Assembly (NCBI RefSeq): GCF_029784135.1
Contig: NC_073746.1
Coordinates: forward strand, 35,135,378-35,199,377
Origin: Toxorhynchites rutilus septentrionalis
Taxonomy: Eukaryota; Arthropoda; Insecta; Diptera; Culicidae
DNA: 64,000 nucleotides
Reading direction: 5' to 3'
The number at the start of each line of letters is the position of its first letter. The first letter of the stretch is position 1. The translations under genes were made by a program, and so were the position numbers. Below are positions 32,101 through 43,119 of the stretch, in pieces. The notes under the pieces were generated by a model that had not been told where the DNA came from, ran no database searches, and saw only the letters and a program-made list of their open reading frames with translations.

Positions 32101-32780
32101 AAGACCAGATCGCGTAGTAGTTGTTGATCTGGCTGTGGGTCTTCCGGCTCAGGGGGTTGTAGTACTGTGGCCTCCACTGGTGCTGATTCGCGTGCCCCAC
32201 TCGCGAATGAATTGCTCAGCCGTACTGAACTTCGTCTCGACACATCGCTTGCTCTGTTGTTCCTGGAGCTTATTTCTCTCTGCACCTGCTGCTTGATCTC
32301 GTCGATTTGCGTTTGGGAGAGCATGTTGTTGCGTACTATCGCTCTACGCCTCGCGTTCATCGCGTTCTGATCAAGCCTCCCGACGAACTCTGGATACGCT
32401 TCCTCGAACATTGTTAGTATTCGAGGGCGACCGCTCATGTCCGTCTCCAAAGCAGTGCAGATGTAATAGGCGCGGATCACGAATTCGTTCATTTCGTGTG
32501 TCCACATGATCCGGCGCCTAGTTGTACCCACAAGTGTGGACGACTGTCGTCTGGCAGTCGCAACACGTCTCGTAGGCGCAGCGTTTCTTGGGTGATGTCG
32601 ATGGCTGCTGTTTCCGTGTGGCGGTAGCTCTTCGGGTTGAACCCGGCTGGTGGCCCGCTCTTGCACATCGCCCTCCAGCCGCTGGCCGCTCGCTCTTACG
32701 CCCGTTCCAGGACCAGCTCCAGTTCGGGGACCCTCCTCGGGCGATCGCATTCTAAGTATTCTTCGTGAACGTAGCTCCAT
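29118..32780 (-). CDS. R4-like ORF, copy 3: RT and endonuclease, mosaic of copies 2 and 4
   Basis: The 1220-codon ORF is intact. Its N-terminal part matches copy 2 and differs from copy 4 at seven or more residues (for example HHPRN, RILTM, EISSRNNR, ETPVQ). The rest matches copy 4 (GENDV, SKTNLED) apart from one residue that copy 4 alone has changed (HNNM). The switch lies between 31370 and 31450. All catalytic motifs are retained. Confidence 0.93.
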   Translation of the reverse strand: MELRSRRILRMRSPEEGPRTGAGPGTGVRASGQRLEGDVQERATSRVQPEELPPHGNSSHRHHPRNAAPTRRVATARRQSSTLVGTTRRRIMWTHEMNEFVIRAYYICTALETDMSGRPRILTMFEEAYPEFVGRLDQNAMNARRRAIVRNNMLSQTQIDEIKQQVQREISSRNNRASDVSRRSSVRLSNSFASGARESAPVEATVLQPPEPEDPQPDQQLLRDLVFHYDEAISQFRDTDPLSRPRIPKLQHSRRLTSAVKLMNEHVLPLHLVDAENMEELQLKVYCAAVATAKSLGYRIRPRGGLLQHLRERREPPWRRRLEQRILNKRAAIGRLMAYKRGSRSAKLCRQVAVIVRPTELRQLGAHQLTEKLDTLVQQLSVLTKRLKRYSDSAKRQEQNRMFRDNEKAFYDHISDEKPDYREGLPDISDVTNFWAGIWETPVQHRDGQMWLRREEESCGEIGEMPAIIVGENDVREASRYLRNWAAPGPDGVQNFWHKKLTVAHPKIAECFNKVLRDPHNLPEFATRGVTFLLPKDSNTLNPSKYRPITCLSSLYKILSSIITAKVSAHCEQHHIIAEEQKGCRKNTHGCKDQAIIDAAIVGQAVYNQRNLSMAYIDYRKAYDSIPHSFLVRVLELYKIDPVVVRFLQHAMRQWSTSLHLSDGENVLQSRTLQIKRGIFQGDSFSPLWFCLALNPLSRTLNRNGHGYKIRYGDGAHEEVTHTFYMDDLKVYADSRQRLGVAIRVVEDISRDICMEFGLDKCRCVHLLKGQLTESGGYEVYDGEFIRDMVRGESYKYLGFRQLTGIRHSDIKTELRDKFLSRVNCVLRTFLNAGNKVRAINTFAVPLLTFSFGVVKWSKTNLEDLERRMRKAFKEAGMHHPQSALERVSLPRKEGGLGIVDISALCVAQVRQLREYFAERANQNALYRAVCAADRGYSALHLAQAEYQLNCNLQTVEEKIAAWKQKAVHGAHPHQLDRPHVDKAASNLWLTRGELSSVVEADMIAIQDRIMPTRNCRRYVWHQDVDDICRMCHQPGENIEHIMGGCPVLANAAYTERHNNVARIVHRQLALQCALLEDNVPNYRYLPAPVLENDRFKLYWDRTVLTDLSIHHNRPDIMVYDKSDRKVTIIDVAIPLNQNLEETHGRKICKYRPLAVELKELWGLREVPRIVPVVLSGTGIIPKTLLEALKVLNIEKELAGIQKSVILSTCAIVRQFLGQD

Positions 32781-33208
32781 TTTCTGGGTGTATCTCCTTT
32801 GCCCGGGAGACAGCGGGTATGCAAGGCCTCCATGACCCGGGAGGCCTTCCCCGGGAGAGATATAGCGCTCTGACTCGCTCGCACCCCCTCACTTAGCCAC
32901 TTTCGACACCCGTTCTCGGAGCCAAGACCAGGTGTGTGTTTCCAGTTCACGCCCGATCTAAAAATGTCGTCATATGATCTTCGTGGAGGCGTGAGATAGG
33001 AACATTTGAGACCAACGGGCAGGCTCCTACCCTAGTGTTGATCCCCATTTGAGAACCAAAGCAACTGTTGTTTTTTTTTTTTTTGGCAGACTTATCTCAC
33101 TTCTTAACTAGGCGAACCTAGCCAGAATTTTCACCTGCCCCCGGGCTTCTGAATGCCAAAGGGGGACTAGGCTCTGCGGAATGCACGTATCTGCATGCTC
33201 GTGCTGTT

Positions 33209-36200
33209 TTAGTCCTGACCGAGGAATTGTCGGACAATCGCGCAGGTGCTAAGGATGACCGACTTTTGGATGCCGGCCAATTCCTTCTCGATGTTCAACA
33301 CCTTTAGCGCTTCCAGAAGTGTCTTCGGGATAATTCCAGTTCCAGAGAGAACGACTGGAACAATTCTTGGGACCTCCCTTAGCCCCCACAGTTCCTTGAG
33401 CTCCACGGCCAATGGTCGGTACTTGCAGATTTTGCGACCGTGGGTCTCCTCCAGATTCTGGTTCAGTGGAATAGCGACATCGATGATGGTGACTTTGCGG
33501 TCGCTCTTGTCGTAAACCATTATATCTGGGCGGTTGTGGTGGATCGAGAGGTCGGTCAGAACAGTGCGATCCCAGTACAGCTTGAAACGGTCATTTTCCA
33601 GGACAGGTGCAGGCAGGTACCGGTAGTTTGGTACGTTGTCTTCCAGTAGAGCACATTGGAGCGCCAGTTGTCGATGAACAATACGGGCCATGTTGTTGTG
33701 GCGCTCGGTGTAGGCTGCGTTGGCCAAAACGGGACAGCCTCCCATAATGTGCTCTATGTTTTCACCTGGTTGATGGCACATCCGGCAAATGTCATCAACG
33801 TCTTGATGCCAGACGTACCGCCTGCAGTTTCTCGTCGGCATTATCCTGTCCTGGATGGCTATCATGTCGGCTTCTACTACTGAAGAGAGTTCACCACGCG
33901 TTAGCCACAGATTAGATGCGGCCTTGTCGACGTGTGGCCGGTCCAGTTGATGGGGGTGGGCACCATGCACTGCCTTCTGCTTCCAAGCTGCAATCTTCTC
34001 CTCCACTGTCTGCAGATTGCAGTTGAGTTGGTACTCCGCTTGCGCCAAGTGCAGAGCGCTGTATCCTCTGTCGGCGGCGCAGACAGCCCGGTATAGCGCG
34101 TTTTGGTTGGCGCGTTCTGCGAAGTACTCGCGCAGTTGTCGTACCTGGGCAACACACAGTGCAGAAATGTCGACGATTCCAAGTCCCCCTTCTTTGCGTG
34201 GTAGTGAAACTCTCTCCAGTGCCGATTGAGGATGGTGCATTCCGGCCTCTTTGAATGCTTTCCTCATCCTCCTCTCAAGGTCCTCTAGGTTAGTTTTGCT
34301 CCATTTGACTACACCAAAACTGAAGGTCAGCAGGGGAACCGCGAATGTGTTGATCGCGCGTACCTTGTTCCCCGCGTTGAGGAAAGTCCTCAGGACACAG
34401 TTCACTCGACTCAAGAACTTGTCTCGCAGCTCCGTCTTGATGTCGGAGTGGCGAATCCCGGTGAGCTGTCGGAATCCAAGATATTTATAGGATTCGCCAC
34501 GAACCATGTCTCTTATAAACTCGCCGTCATAGACCTCGTAGCCTCCGGATTCGGTAAGTTGTCCTTTCAGCAGGTGGACACAGCGACACTTGTCGAGGCC
34601 GAACTCCATACAGATGTCCCTGCTTATGTCTTCGACAACCCGGATAGCTACACCTAGACGCTGACGTGAATCAGCGTAGACCTTGAGATCGTCCATGTAA
34701 AAGGTATGGGTCACTTCTTCGTGGGCGCCGTCGCCATACCTTATTTTATAGCCATGACCGTTTCTATTGAGCGTCCTACTGAGGGGGTTCAGTGCCAGAC
34801 AAAACCAAAGCGGGCTGAAAGAGTCGCCTTGGAATATCCCCCTCTTTATCTGCAGCGTTCTAGACTGCAACACATTTTCCCCATCACTGAGGTGCAGAGA
34901 CGTACTCCACTGCCTCATCGCATGCTGCAGGAACCTAACGACGACGGGATCAATTTTGTAGAGCTCCAATACCCGGACGAGAAACGAGTGAGGTATGGAG
35001 TCATAAGCCTTCCTGTAATCGATGTAGGCCATACTTAGGTTCCGCTGGTTATATACCGCCTGGCCGACTATGGCTGCGTCGATGATGGCCTGGTCTTTGC
35101 AGCCATGCGTATTTTTCCTGCATCCTTTCTGCTCTTCTGCGATGATGTGATGCTGTTCGCAGTGAGCAGAAACTTTGGCGGTAATTATGCTGCTCAGTAT
35201 TTTGTACAGACTCGATAGGCACGTTATCGGTCTGTACTTTGATGGGTTCAATGTGTTGCTGTCTTTCGGGAGGAGGAAGGTGACGCCACGGGTGGCGAAT
35301 TCAGGAAGGTTGTGTGGGTCACGTAGCACCTTGTTGAAGCACTCAGCTATCTTTGGATGTGCGACGGTCAGCTTCTTGTGCCAAAAGTTCTGGACACCAT
35401 CGGGGCCCGGTGCTGCCCAGTTCCTCAGGTACCGCGAGGCTTCGCGGACATCGTTCTCTCCGACGATGATAGCTGGCATCTCTCCAATTTCACCACAACT
35501 CTCCTCCTCCCGTCTTAACCACATTTGCCCGTCGCGATGTTCTACTGGGGTCTCCCAAATACCAGCCCAGAAGTTCGTCACATCGCTAATATCTGGCAAA
35601 CCTTCGCGGTAGTCGGGCTTCTCGTCGCTAATGTGGTCGTAGAACGCTTTCTCGTTATCTCTGAACATCCGATTTTGTTCCTGGCGCTTTGCAGAGTCAG
35701 AGTAACGTTTCAGCCGTTTTGTAAGGACGCTCAATTGCTGTACCAGTGTGTCGAGTTTTTCCGTCAGCTGGTGAGCTCCCAGCTGGCGAAGTTCAGTAGG
35801 CCGCACGATCACAGCAACTTGGCGACATAATTTCGCCGATCTGCTGCCTCTTTTGTACGCCATCAGTCTTCCAATTGCGGCGCGCTTGTTTAGGATCCGT
35901 TGCTCCAATCTCCTTCGCCATGGAGGCTCACGCCTTTCACGGAGATGTTGGAGCAGTCCGCCTCTTGGCCTAATACGGTATCCTAAACTTTTGGCGGTCG
36001 CCACAGCAGCACAGTAAACTTTCAGTTGCAGCTCCTCCATGTTCTCAGCATCAACCAAGTGCAGCGGAAGAACGTGCTCGTTCATGAGCTTTACTGCACT
36101 TGTCAGCCTGCGGGAATGCTGCAACTTCGGGATCCTGGGGCGCGACAAAGGGTCCGTGTCGCGGAACTGTGAGATCGCCTCGTCGTAATGGAAGACCAGA

Positions 36201-36871
36201 TCGCGTAGTAGTTGTTGATCTGGCTGTGGATCTTCCGGCTCAGGGGGTTGTTGTACTGTGGCCTCCACTGGTGCTGATTCGCGTGCCCCACTCGCGAATG
36301 AATTGCTCAGCCGTACTGAACTTCGTCTCGACACATCGCTTGCTCTGCTTGTTCTGGAGCTTAGTTCTCTCTGCACCTGCTGCTTGATCTCGTCGACTTG
36401 CGTTTGGGAGAGCATATTGTTGCGTACAATCGCTCTACGCCTCGCGTTCATCGCGTTTTGGTCAAGCCTCCCGACGAACTCTGGATACGCTTCCTCGAAC
36501 ATTGCGAGTATTCGAGGGCGACCGCTCATGTCCGTCTCCAAAGCAGTGCAGATGTAATAGGCGCGGATCACGAATTCATTCATTTCATGTGTCCACATGA
36601 TCCGTCGCCTAGTAGTACCCACAAGTGTGGACGACTGTCGTCTGACAGTCGCAACACGCCTCGTAGGCGCAGCGTTTCGTTGGTGATGTCGATGGCTGCT
36701 GTTTCCGTGTGGCGGTAGCTCTTCGGGTTGAACCCGGCTGGTGGCCCGCTCTTGCACATCGCCCTCCAGCCGCTGGCCGCTCGCTCTTACGCCCGTTCCA
36801 GGACCAGCTCCAGTTCGGGGACCCTCCTCGGGCGATCGCATTCTGAGTATTCTTCGTGAACGTAGCTCCAT
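33209..36871 (-). CDS. R4-like ORF, copy 4: RT and restriction-like endonuclease
   Basis: This intact 1220-codon ORF has the most distinct N-terminal half: HHQRN, ATVRR, RILAM, TQVDE, ELSSRTSR, TVQQP and ETPVE. One C-terminal private change is HNNM (33691, a CpG-type transition). Catalytic motifs are unchanged. The 5' UTR is complete and abuts a 46-T run. It is the outermost copy and the inferred second parent of copy 3. Confidence 0.93.
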   Translation of the reverse strand: MELRSRRILRMRSPEEGPRTGAGPGTGVRASGQRLEGDVQERATSRVQPEELPPHGNSSHRHHQRNAAPTRRVATVRRQSSTLVGTTRRRIMWTHEMNEFVIRAYYICTALETDMSGRPRILAMFEEAYPEFVGRLDQNAMNARRRAIVRNNMLSQTQVDEIKQQVQRELSSRTSRASDVSRRSSVRLSNSFASGARESAPVEATVQQPPEPEDPQPDQQLLRDLVFHYDEAISQFRDTDPLSRPRIPKLQHSRRLTSAVKLMNEHVLPLHLVDAENMEELQLKVYCAAVATAKSLGYRIRPRGGLLQHLRERREPPWRRRLEQRILNKRAAIGRLMAYKRGSRSAKLCRQVAVIVRPTELRQLGAHQLTEKLDTLVQQLSVLTKRLKRYSDSAKRQEQNRMFRDNEKAFYDHISDEKPDYREGLPDISDVTNFWAGIWETPVEHRDGQMWLRREEESCGEIGEMPAIIVGENDVREASRYLRNWAAPGPDGVQNFWHKKLTVAHPKIAECFNKVLRDPHNLPEFATRGVTFLLPKDSNTLNPSKYRPITCLSSLYKILSSIITAKVSAHCEQHHIIAEEQKGCRKNTHGCKDQAIIDAAIVGQAVYNQRNLSMAYIDYRKAYDSIPHSFLVRVLELYKIDPVVVRFLQHAMRQWSTSLHLSDGENVLQSRTLQIKRGIFQGDSFSPLWFCLALNPLSRTLNRNGHGYKIRYGDGAHEEVTHTFYMDDLKVYADSRQRLGVAIRVVEDISRDICMEFGLDKCRCVHLLKGQLTESGGYEVYDGEFIRDMVRGESYKYLGFRQLTGIRHSDIKTELRDKFLSRVNCVLRTFLNAGNKVRAINTFAVPLLTFSFGVVKWSKTNLEDLERRMRKAFKEAGMHHPQSALERVSLPRKEGGLGIVDISALCVAQVRQLREYFAERANQNALYRAVCAADRGYSALHLAQAEYQLNCNLQTVEEKIAAWKQKAVHGAHPHQLDRPHVDKAASNLWLTRGELSSVVEADMIAIQDRIMPTRNCRRYVWHQDVDDICRMCHQPGENIEHIMGGCPVLANAAYTERHNNMARIVHRQLALQCALLEDNVPNYRYLPAPVLENDRFKLYWDRTVLTDLSIHHNRPDIMVYDKSDRKVTIIDVAIPLNQNLEETHGRKICKYRPLAVELKELWGLREVPRIVPVVLSGTGIIPKTLLEALKVLNIEKELAGIQKSVILSTCAIVRQFLGQD

Positions 36872-37147
36872 TTTCTGGGTGTATCTCCTTTGCCCGGGAG
36901 ACAGCGGGTTGGCAAGGCCTCCATGACCCGGGAGGCCTTCCCCGGGAGAGATATAGCGCTCTGACTCGCTCGCACCCCCTCACTTAGCCACTTTCGACAC
37001 CCGTTCTCGGAGCCAAGACCAGGTGTGTGTTTCCAGTTCACGCCCGATCTAAAAATGTCGTCATATGATCTTCGTGGAGGCGTGAGATAGGAACATTTGA
37101 GACCAACAGGTAGGCTCCTACCCTAGTGTTGATCCCCATTTGAGAAC

Positions 37148-37150
<3 letters not shown>

Positions 37151-37193
<43 letters not shown>

Positions 37194-37203
37194 TCTTACG
37201 TAC
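37151..37203. repeat. T46-A7 tract at the outer end of the array
   Basis: Forty-six T are followed by seven A, between the 5' end of copy 4 and unique ERV-2 leader. On the sense strand this is an A tract, matching the A-tract/AGAAC boundary at the other end of the array, so it probably derives from the target and may have expanded. Exact length is uncertain in any assembly. Confidence 0.8.
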
Positions 37204-37365
37204 TTTATACGCGCGAGAAAATGTGTTGTTCTACACTTCACTTGTTAATGAATTAGTTATTCACTTTGTGATATATCAAGTGTCCGCTTACCACTGGTGG
37301 GGGCTCGCACTTCTGAATTAGTATTTTGTTGTGTTAGGTTTAGATAATTGTTCGTGTTTACTTAC

Positions 37366-37385
37366 AGGAAGATTACTGCTTTCAT
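37366..37385 (-). CDS. ERV-2 env leader exon (start codon and signal-peptide coding)
   Basis: An ATG at 37383-37385 opens six codons plus two bases, ending at a GTAAGT donor whose first intron base is 37365. Phase matches the acceptor at 16376, and hydrophobic codons on both sides of the junction give a signal-peptide-like start. The predicted intron is about 21 kb here because it contains the R4-like array as well as gag and pol. The parallel with ERV-1 supports the model; RNA evidence is absent. Confidence 0.72.
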
Positions 37386-37563
37386 CTCCTGGAGTCTGGG
37401 TAGGTTGAATCGGTTTCCTCGTAGATCGTTCGTTCCAGGTGGCGGGATTAGTTTTCCTAACGGCAGCGAGTCCTTGATTTTCGCTCAGGGGGTCCTCTCG
37501 CTTGTTCGTTTGGTTTCTTCAGTAGATGTAAACTTCTCCTCTTTAACTCGGTGGCGGTGCTTC

Positions 37564-37577
37564 CAGATATCCGCTCT
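37564..37577 (-). promoter_or_regulatory. ERV-2 leader copy of the CAGATATnCnCTCT motif
   Basis: The plus strand reads CAGATATCCGCTCT, matching 12 to 13 positions of the motif repeated four times in the ERV-1 leader. It lies 30 nt from the primer-binding site. Only one copy is seen here. It hints at a shared leader function or protein site. Confidence 0.4.
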
Positions 37578-37606
37578 ATAAACACTACTCACTTCGTTGT
37601 ACCACT

Positions 37607-37623
37607 TGGCCAATGACTGCGCC

Positions 37624-37624
<1 letters not shown>
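37607..37624 (-). promoter_or_regulatory. ERV-2 primer-binding site
   Basis: The sense strand reads TGGCGCAGTCATTGGCCA, starting at the last base of the 5' LTR. It shares its first ten bases with the ERV-1 site but then differs, so the exact tRNA primer may not be the same. Confidence 0.78.
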
Positions 37625-39287
<1,663 letters not shown>

Positions 39288-41050
39288 GGGAAAAAGTTTT
39301 TCTAACAACAACTTTTTCATGTTTTCTATGAAAAAATTACAACTAATCCTAATTTTGTTTAAAGTCAAGATACCGATGAAGTGTATTCGACAAAGTTTAA
39401 GCTGATATTAAAGCATGAACTTTCGTCCAAGAAGTTAACTTTCTATCTATTCTAGTTTCTGGAATATAAGGCATTTTTGTATGGAAACTCTTGAAAAAAC
39501 AATGTTTTACTCGTAACATTTTTGTGTGTGAACTCTCGCGTTCGACATGTTCTTGACTTGTTTTTAAATTGAAAAAAGTTATCAAGCATTAAAATCGTGA
39601 AAATCTATATACATAAAAATGGATTGTCTGTCTGTCTGTCTGTCTGATTCTTATGGACTCAAAAACTACTGAACCGATCGACATAAAAATTGGTATGTAC
39701 AGGTTTTTGTGGCCGGGGAAGGTTTTCGTGATAGTTTGAGACTCATCACCCCCTCTCTGAGGGTGGGGGGGGGGGTTGGCTGCCATACAAATAAAACACA
39801 AATTTCTGCATTGCTCGAGAATTAATCAAGCAAATAAACCCAAATTAGGCGTATGGAGATTTTAGGGTGCAATAAATGTTTCTATGGTGGTTAGACACTT
39901 CGCCCCCTCTTGAACGAGAATTGTGTCAGAAAATAATCTGATATTATAATGATGACTTTTGGTAGAAGTACTAGGAATTTTATAATAAATTCAACGGGGT
40001 CGATTAGAAGATCAATCAATGAACAGTTCTGCGATTTGACCCATGAACTTGCGCTTAGTAAAAAATAAAAAACGTGAATGTTTGAAGGTATTGATAATCA
40101 TAAACAAATTTTGGGCGGGACGAAGTTTGCCTGGCCAGCTAATTTATACATACAAATGTTACAAATTAAACATTGATTGTAATTTTTCAGAGGAGAAAAA
40201 CATGGAAAAGTTGTTTTTTAAATAATTTTTGCCCTGCCCATCTTCCGATGCATTGATGACTTGTTGAAATTTGTATGGGCTATTTGTATCTATTTTTTCA
40301 GAATTTAAAAAAACATGTTTTCGAGAAAAATGTGTTTTAATTTTCAAAATATTTTTTTTTTCAATTTTTTTTTTCGAAAATTTGTTAGATATTTTTTTAT
40401 TAAAACATTAGTATTTACCTAAATTTCGTGTTTTGACTAAAATTTTGTAAGCCTGATAGATTTTGTAGGAGATTTTTTTTTAAATTTTGAGTTTTTTTTT
40501 TCCGAAAAATCTTAATTTAAAAGCAGTAAGAAAAATTATCGAAAAAAAAATTTTGATAATGAAATTTCATTTTTCTGAAAAAAACATATTTAAATTATTT
40601 TTATTATTATGCTTGAAAAATGAATATAAAAAGCACATACAATTTCCAACAAGTCACCCATACATCGAAAGATCTTTAAGAAGAGGAAGTTTTCCTGACA
40701 ACAACTTTTTCATGTTTTCTTCGAAAATTAACTATTAATGTTTAACTCGTAACTTTTTTAACGTATAAATTATCGAGATTCACATGTTCTGAAAACTTTT
40801 TTATTAAGAAAAATGTCAAACGCGAGAATTTACACACAAAAATGTTATGATTAAAACATTATTTTTCTCAGGAGCCATCACACAAAAATGGCTTATATTC
40901 CAGAAATTATAAAAAATAGATAGTTGACGTTTTCGACAAAAGTTCATATTTTAATAAGACCTAAAACTTTACTTCAAACAAAATTAGGATTAGTTGCAAT
41001 TTTTTCAAAGAAAACATGAAAAAGTTGTTGTTAGAAAAACTTTCTCCCTT
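39288..41050. repeat. Large imperfect inverted repeat (foldback)
   Basis: The left arm 39288-39590 and right arm 40790-41050 are reverse complements with many mismatches. The clearest parts are 39288-39364 with 40975-41050 (both contain AACAACAACTTTTTCATG or its complement) and a TTCTGGAATATAAG segment near 39460 paired near 40900. A third related block in direct orientation lies at 40630-40740. The centre contains a CTAGCTGACCC-type repeat. No transposase is visible. It may be an old foldback element or an inverted duplication. Confidence 0.7.
39604..40150 (+). repeat. CTAGCTGACCC...(GACA)n repeat, copy A
   Basis: This begins with TA-rich sequence and a (GTCT)n run at about 39629, passes TACTGAACCGATCGACATAA and ends GGGCGGGACGAAGTTTGCC...CAGCTA. 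It is the reverse-oriented relative of the copy at 52160-52983. Similar repeats, with one end CTAGCTGACCC and the other a GACA microsatellite, are widespread in insects. The mobilising enzyme is unknown to me. Confidence 0.75.
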
Positions 41051-41318
41051 TAAAAGTTATATTTTTTCAAAACTTTCAAGCAATTTTGGCTTAGGCTCTT
41101 ATCAAAAATAAGGCTAGAGTCAAAATGGAAAACCGATGATGCAAATTTGCAAATGCAAAAATTTGAGCCAAATAGAAAAATACAAAAAAAATCAATCTTC
41201 GAATTCAAATGGAATCGCTCTTGAGTAAAATTCTTCCCGTTTTGAAGTGTTTCTCGGCTTTTATGTCAGACGGCAAAATATGATCAAAACATTGCAAACA
41301 ATTGCCTTGTTTACTTAT

Positions 41319-41774
41319 ACGAGGGTCGTTAAAAAAATAAGTTTCAATGCCTCAGAAATCGCGGAAAAATATTTATTTTCTGTTTTTCAACATAATCGCC
41401 GTAACGTTCGATGCATTTTTCATGGCGTGGCACGAGTTTTTCTATTCCGAGCGCAAAGTGTGTAGCTTCCAACTTTTTGAAGTACGATGTAACTGCGTCA
41501 CAAATTTCTTCAGTGTTACCGAATCGTTGACCGCCGAACGCCAGTTTCATCACCGTACTATTGTGAAGTTTTGGACCACTTAAGAACCGCGATTAAGAAC
41601 AAAAGGCCAGGTTTATTGACGAAAGGAGTGTGAAAAATGCCTCGAACGTTACGGCGATTATGTAGAAAAATAGAAAATAAAACGTAGATTACGAAAATCA
41701 CCTTGTTTTTTGTCCTAACATTATTTTTTCGCGATTTCTGAGGCACTGAAACTTACTTTTTGAACGACCCACGT
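41319..41774. mobile_element. Foldback mariner remnant
   Basis: About 50-bp terminal inverted repeats start ACGAGGGTCGTT and end AACGACCCACGT, including the shared AAGTTTCAATGCCTCAGAAATCGCG block. Inside, the C-terminal end of a mariner transposase occurs twice in opposite directions: on the minus strand in 41344-41553 (MKLAFGGQRFGNTEEICDA ... CIERYGDYVEK) and on the plus strand at about 41629-41676 (ECEKCLERYGDYVEK then stop). The element is thus two mariner 3' ends joined head to head, non-autonomous and able to fold as a hairpin. Confidence 0.75.
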
Positions 41775-43119
41775 ATAATTCACAAACTCCTTTCCTCAGT
41801 CAATTATTGCACTAAGTCTTTTTATTTTTTGAATTTTTAGTGTTTTTCATACGCTGCACAATGCACAAAATATAGATTCATCCACAGCACACAAAAAATG
41901 TACAGGCGATCGAACAACGGGGTCCAACTTCTTATTTTCGATCAAACCACTTCTATAGGATTATTCCTCCCTGATACGGTTAGACACCACCCGCTGTTTG
42001 ACGACTTTTTATATGTTCACTGAAGTCAGCAGGCGATTCAGGTCCTGAGCAAATAAACATCGCCCTAGTGGGACGTTAGTGGGGAAGCACCCGGTACTTT
42101 ACTGTAGGTTTCAATTTGGCACACGATACAAGGCGAATCAACGCGGTAAAGTGATAGCTCTCGAAAAGGTCGACGTTTGTGTGGGAATTTGTGGGAGTGG
42201 TTGAATATCAAATGTCGTCACAATCAGTCTCCCGTTACGTTTCGAAATTAGAGTAGTGGGGAATAATTCATCGCACATTCATCATCGACATGTATGCGCC
42301 GAAAGCGGACCTCTCTTCATTGGATCCGAAGGGTTGAATCGTGGGAGTGATTTACGTACATACATTTGTCATGCTGAAATTTGATCACGCAAATGAACTG
42401 CATGACGATTGAAATGCTCGTACACAAGTTATATTTACATCATCACATTCACTAGGCTGAGTGTAAAAATTGTAACGAAATTGGATGGTGACATCAGGTC
42501 CAGCTGAAAGGTTTTTTTTTCTAGAAGTCCCAAGATTCTACCAAGATTTTCAAATCCAAGACTACCACACACTAGACTATGGCACGGTTGGATTTTATGG
42601 AATTACTAGCGGTTCTACCATTACAATTATTTGTAATGAATATGTTGGTTGTAAAATTCCAAATAACTAAAGTATTGTGAGTGTATATCAATGTTTTAAC
42701 GGTCTTTAAAATTGATCGAATATGACCGATAGAATAGAGCTTGATTCTTGTGACTCCTGTGTGTAAACAAATAAATCAATTTGTGAATGGTTGTCCGCCA
42801 TTATCAGTATTTCTTCGTTAATGTATTGGAAATTCTGGCAAGCAAGATAAGGAAGGCTTCAGATCACCTCATGGACTATGTTGGTGATAACAATATCGAA
42901 CAGTCACCTTATCGGATCTCACGATTTGTTCGAAATCGACTTTTGTATTCTGAAAACCGTTCAAATTAAATTGAGTCATGCTATGAGTTGTGGCAATCTT
43001 ATCCCTAATATATCCCTATAATATTTATCCCTAATATAAAATCATTATCAGAGACAATTTTCGTTCAACACGTTTACCCACTTGCAGATAATATGTTACT
43101 ATATTATACAGAAAACATA
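41775..43119. other. Interval with one possible coding fragment
   Basis: Mostly without coding signal, except the 61-codon fragment at 42485-42670 annotated separately. No other repeats were recognised. Confidence 0.45.
42485..42670 (+). pseudogene. Coding-like fragment paired with 46185-46305
   Basis: The 61-codon ORF starts MVTSGPAERFFFLEV and ends with a stop after CKIPNN. Its first half is similar, at both DNA and protein level, to a minus-strand stretch at 46185-46305 (MVTLGPAEAFFSKT, later GTIGSYGVIVSG against GTVGFYGITSG). Conservation of frame suggests they derive from coding sequence, perhaps exons of a duplicated secreted-protein gene or part of a repeat. I do not recognise the family. 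Confidence 0.35.

Larger units (their letters stand above)
21037..37150 (-). mobile_element. Head-to-tail array of four R4/Dong-like non-LTR retrotransposons
   Basis: Four copies are aligned in the same direction as ERV-2. Copies 2, 3 and 4 repeat at exactly 4091 bp, with identical 14-T spacers (28980-28993, 33071-33084). Copy 1 lacks most of the 5' UTR. Each has a poly(A) tail (poly-T on the plus strand), a ~120-nt 3' UTR and one intact ORF with RT and a restriction-like endonuclease. The left flank (about 21021-21040, CAAAAGAGTTTGTTCT) recurs between copies 1 and 2 (24876-24895, with an extra GTTTG) as a target duplication. R4/Dong assignment rests on the single ORF and domain order; other endonuclease-bearing clades are less likely. 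Confidence 0.88.
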
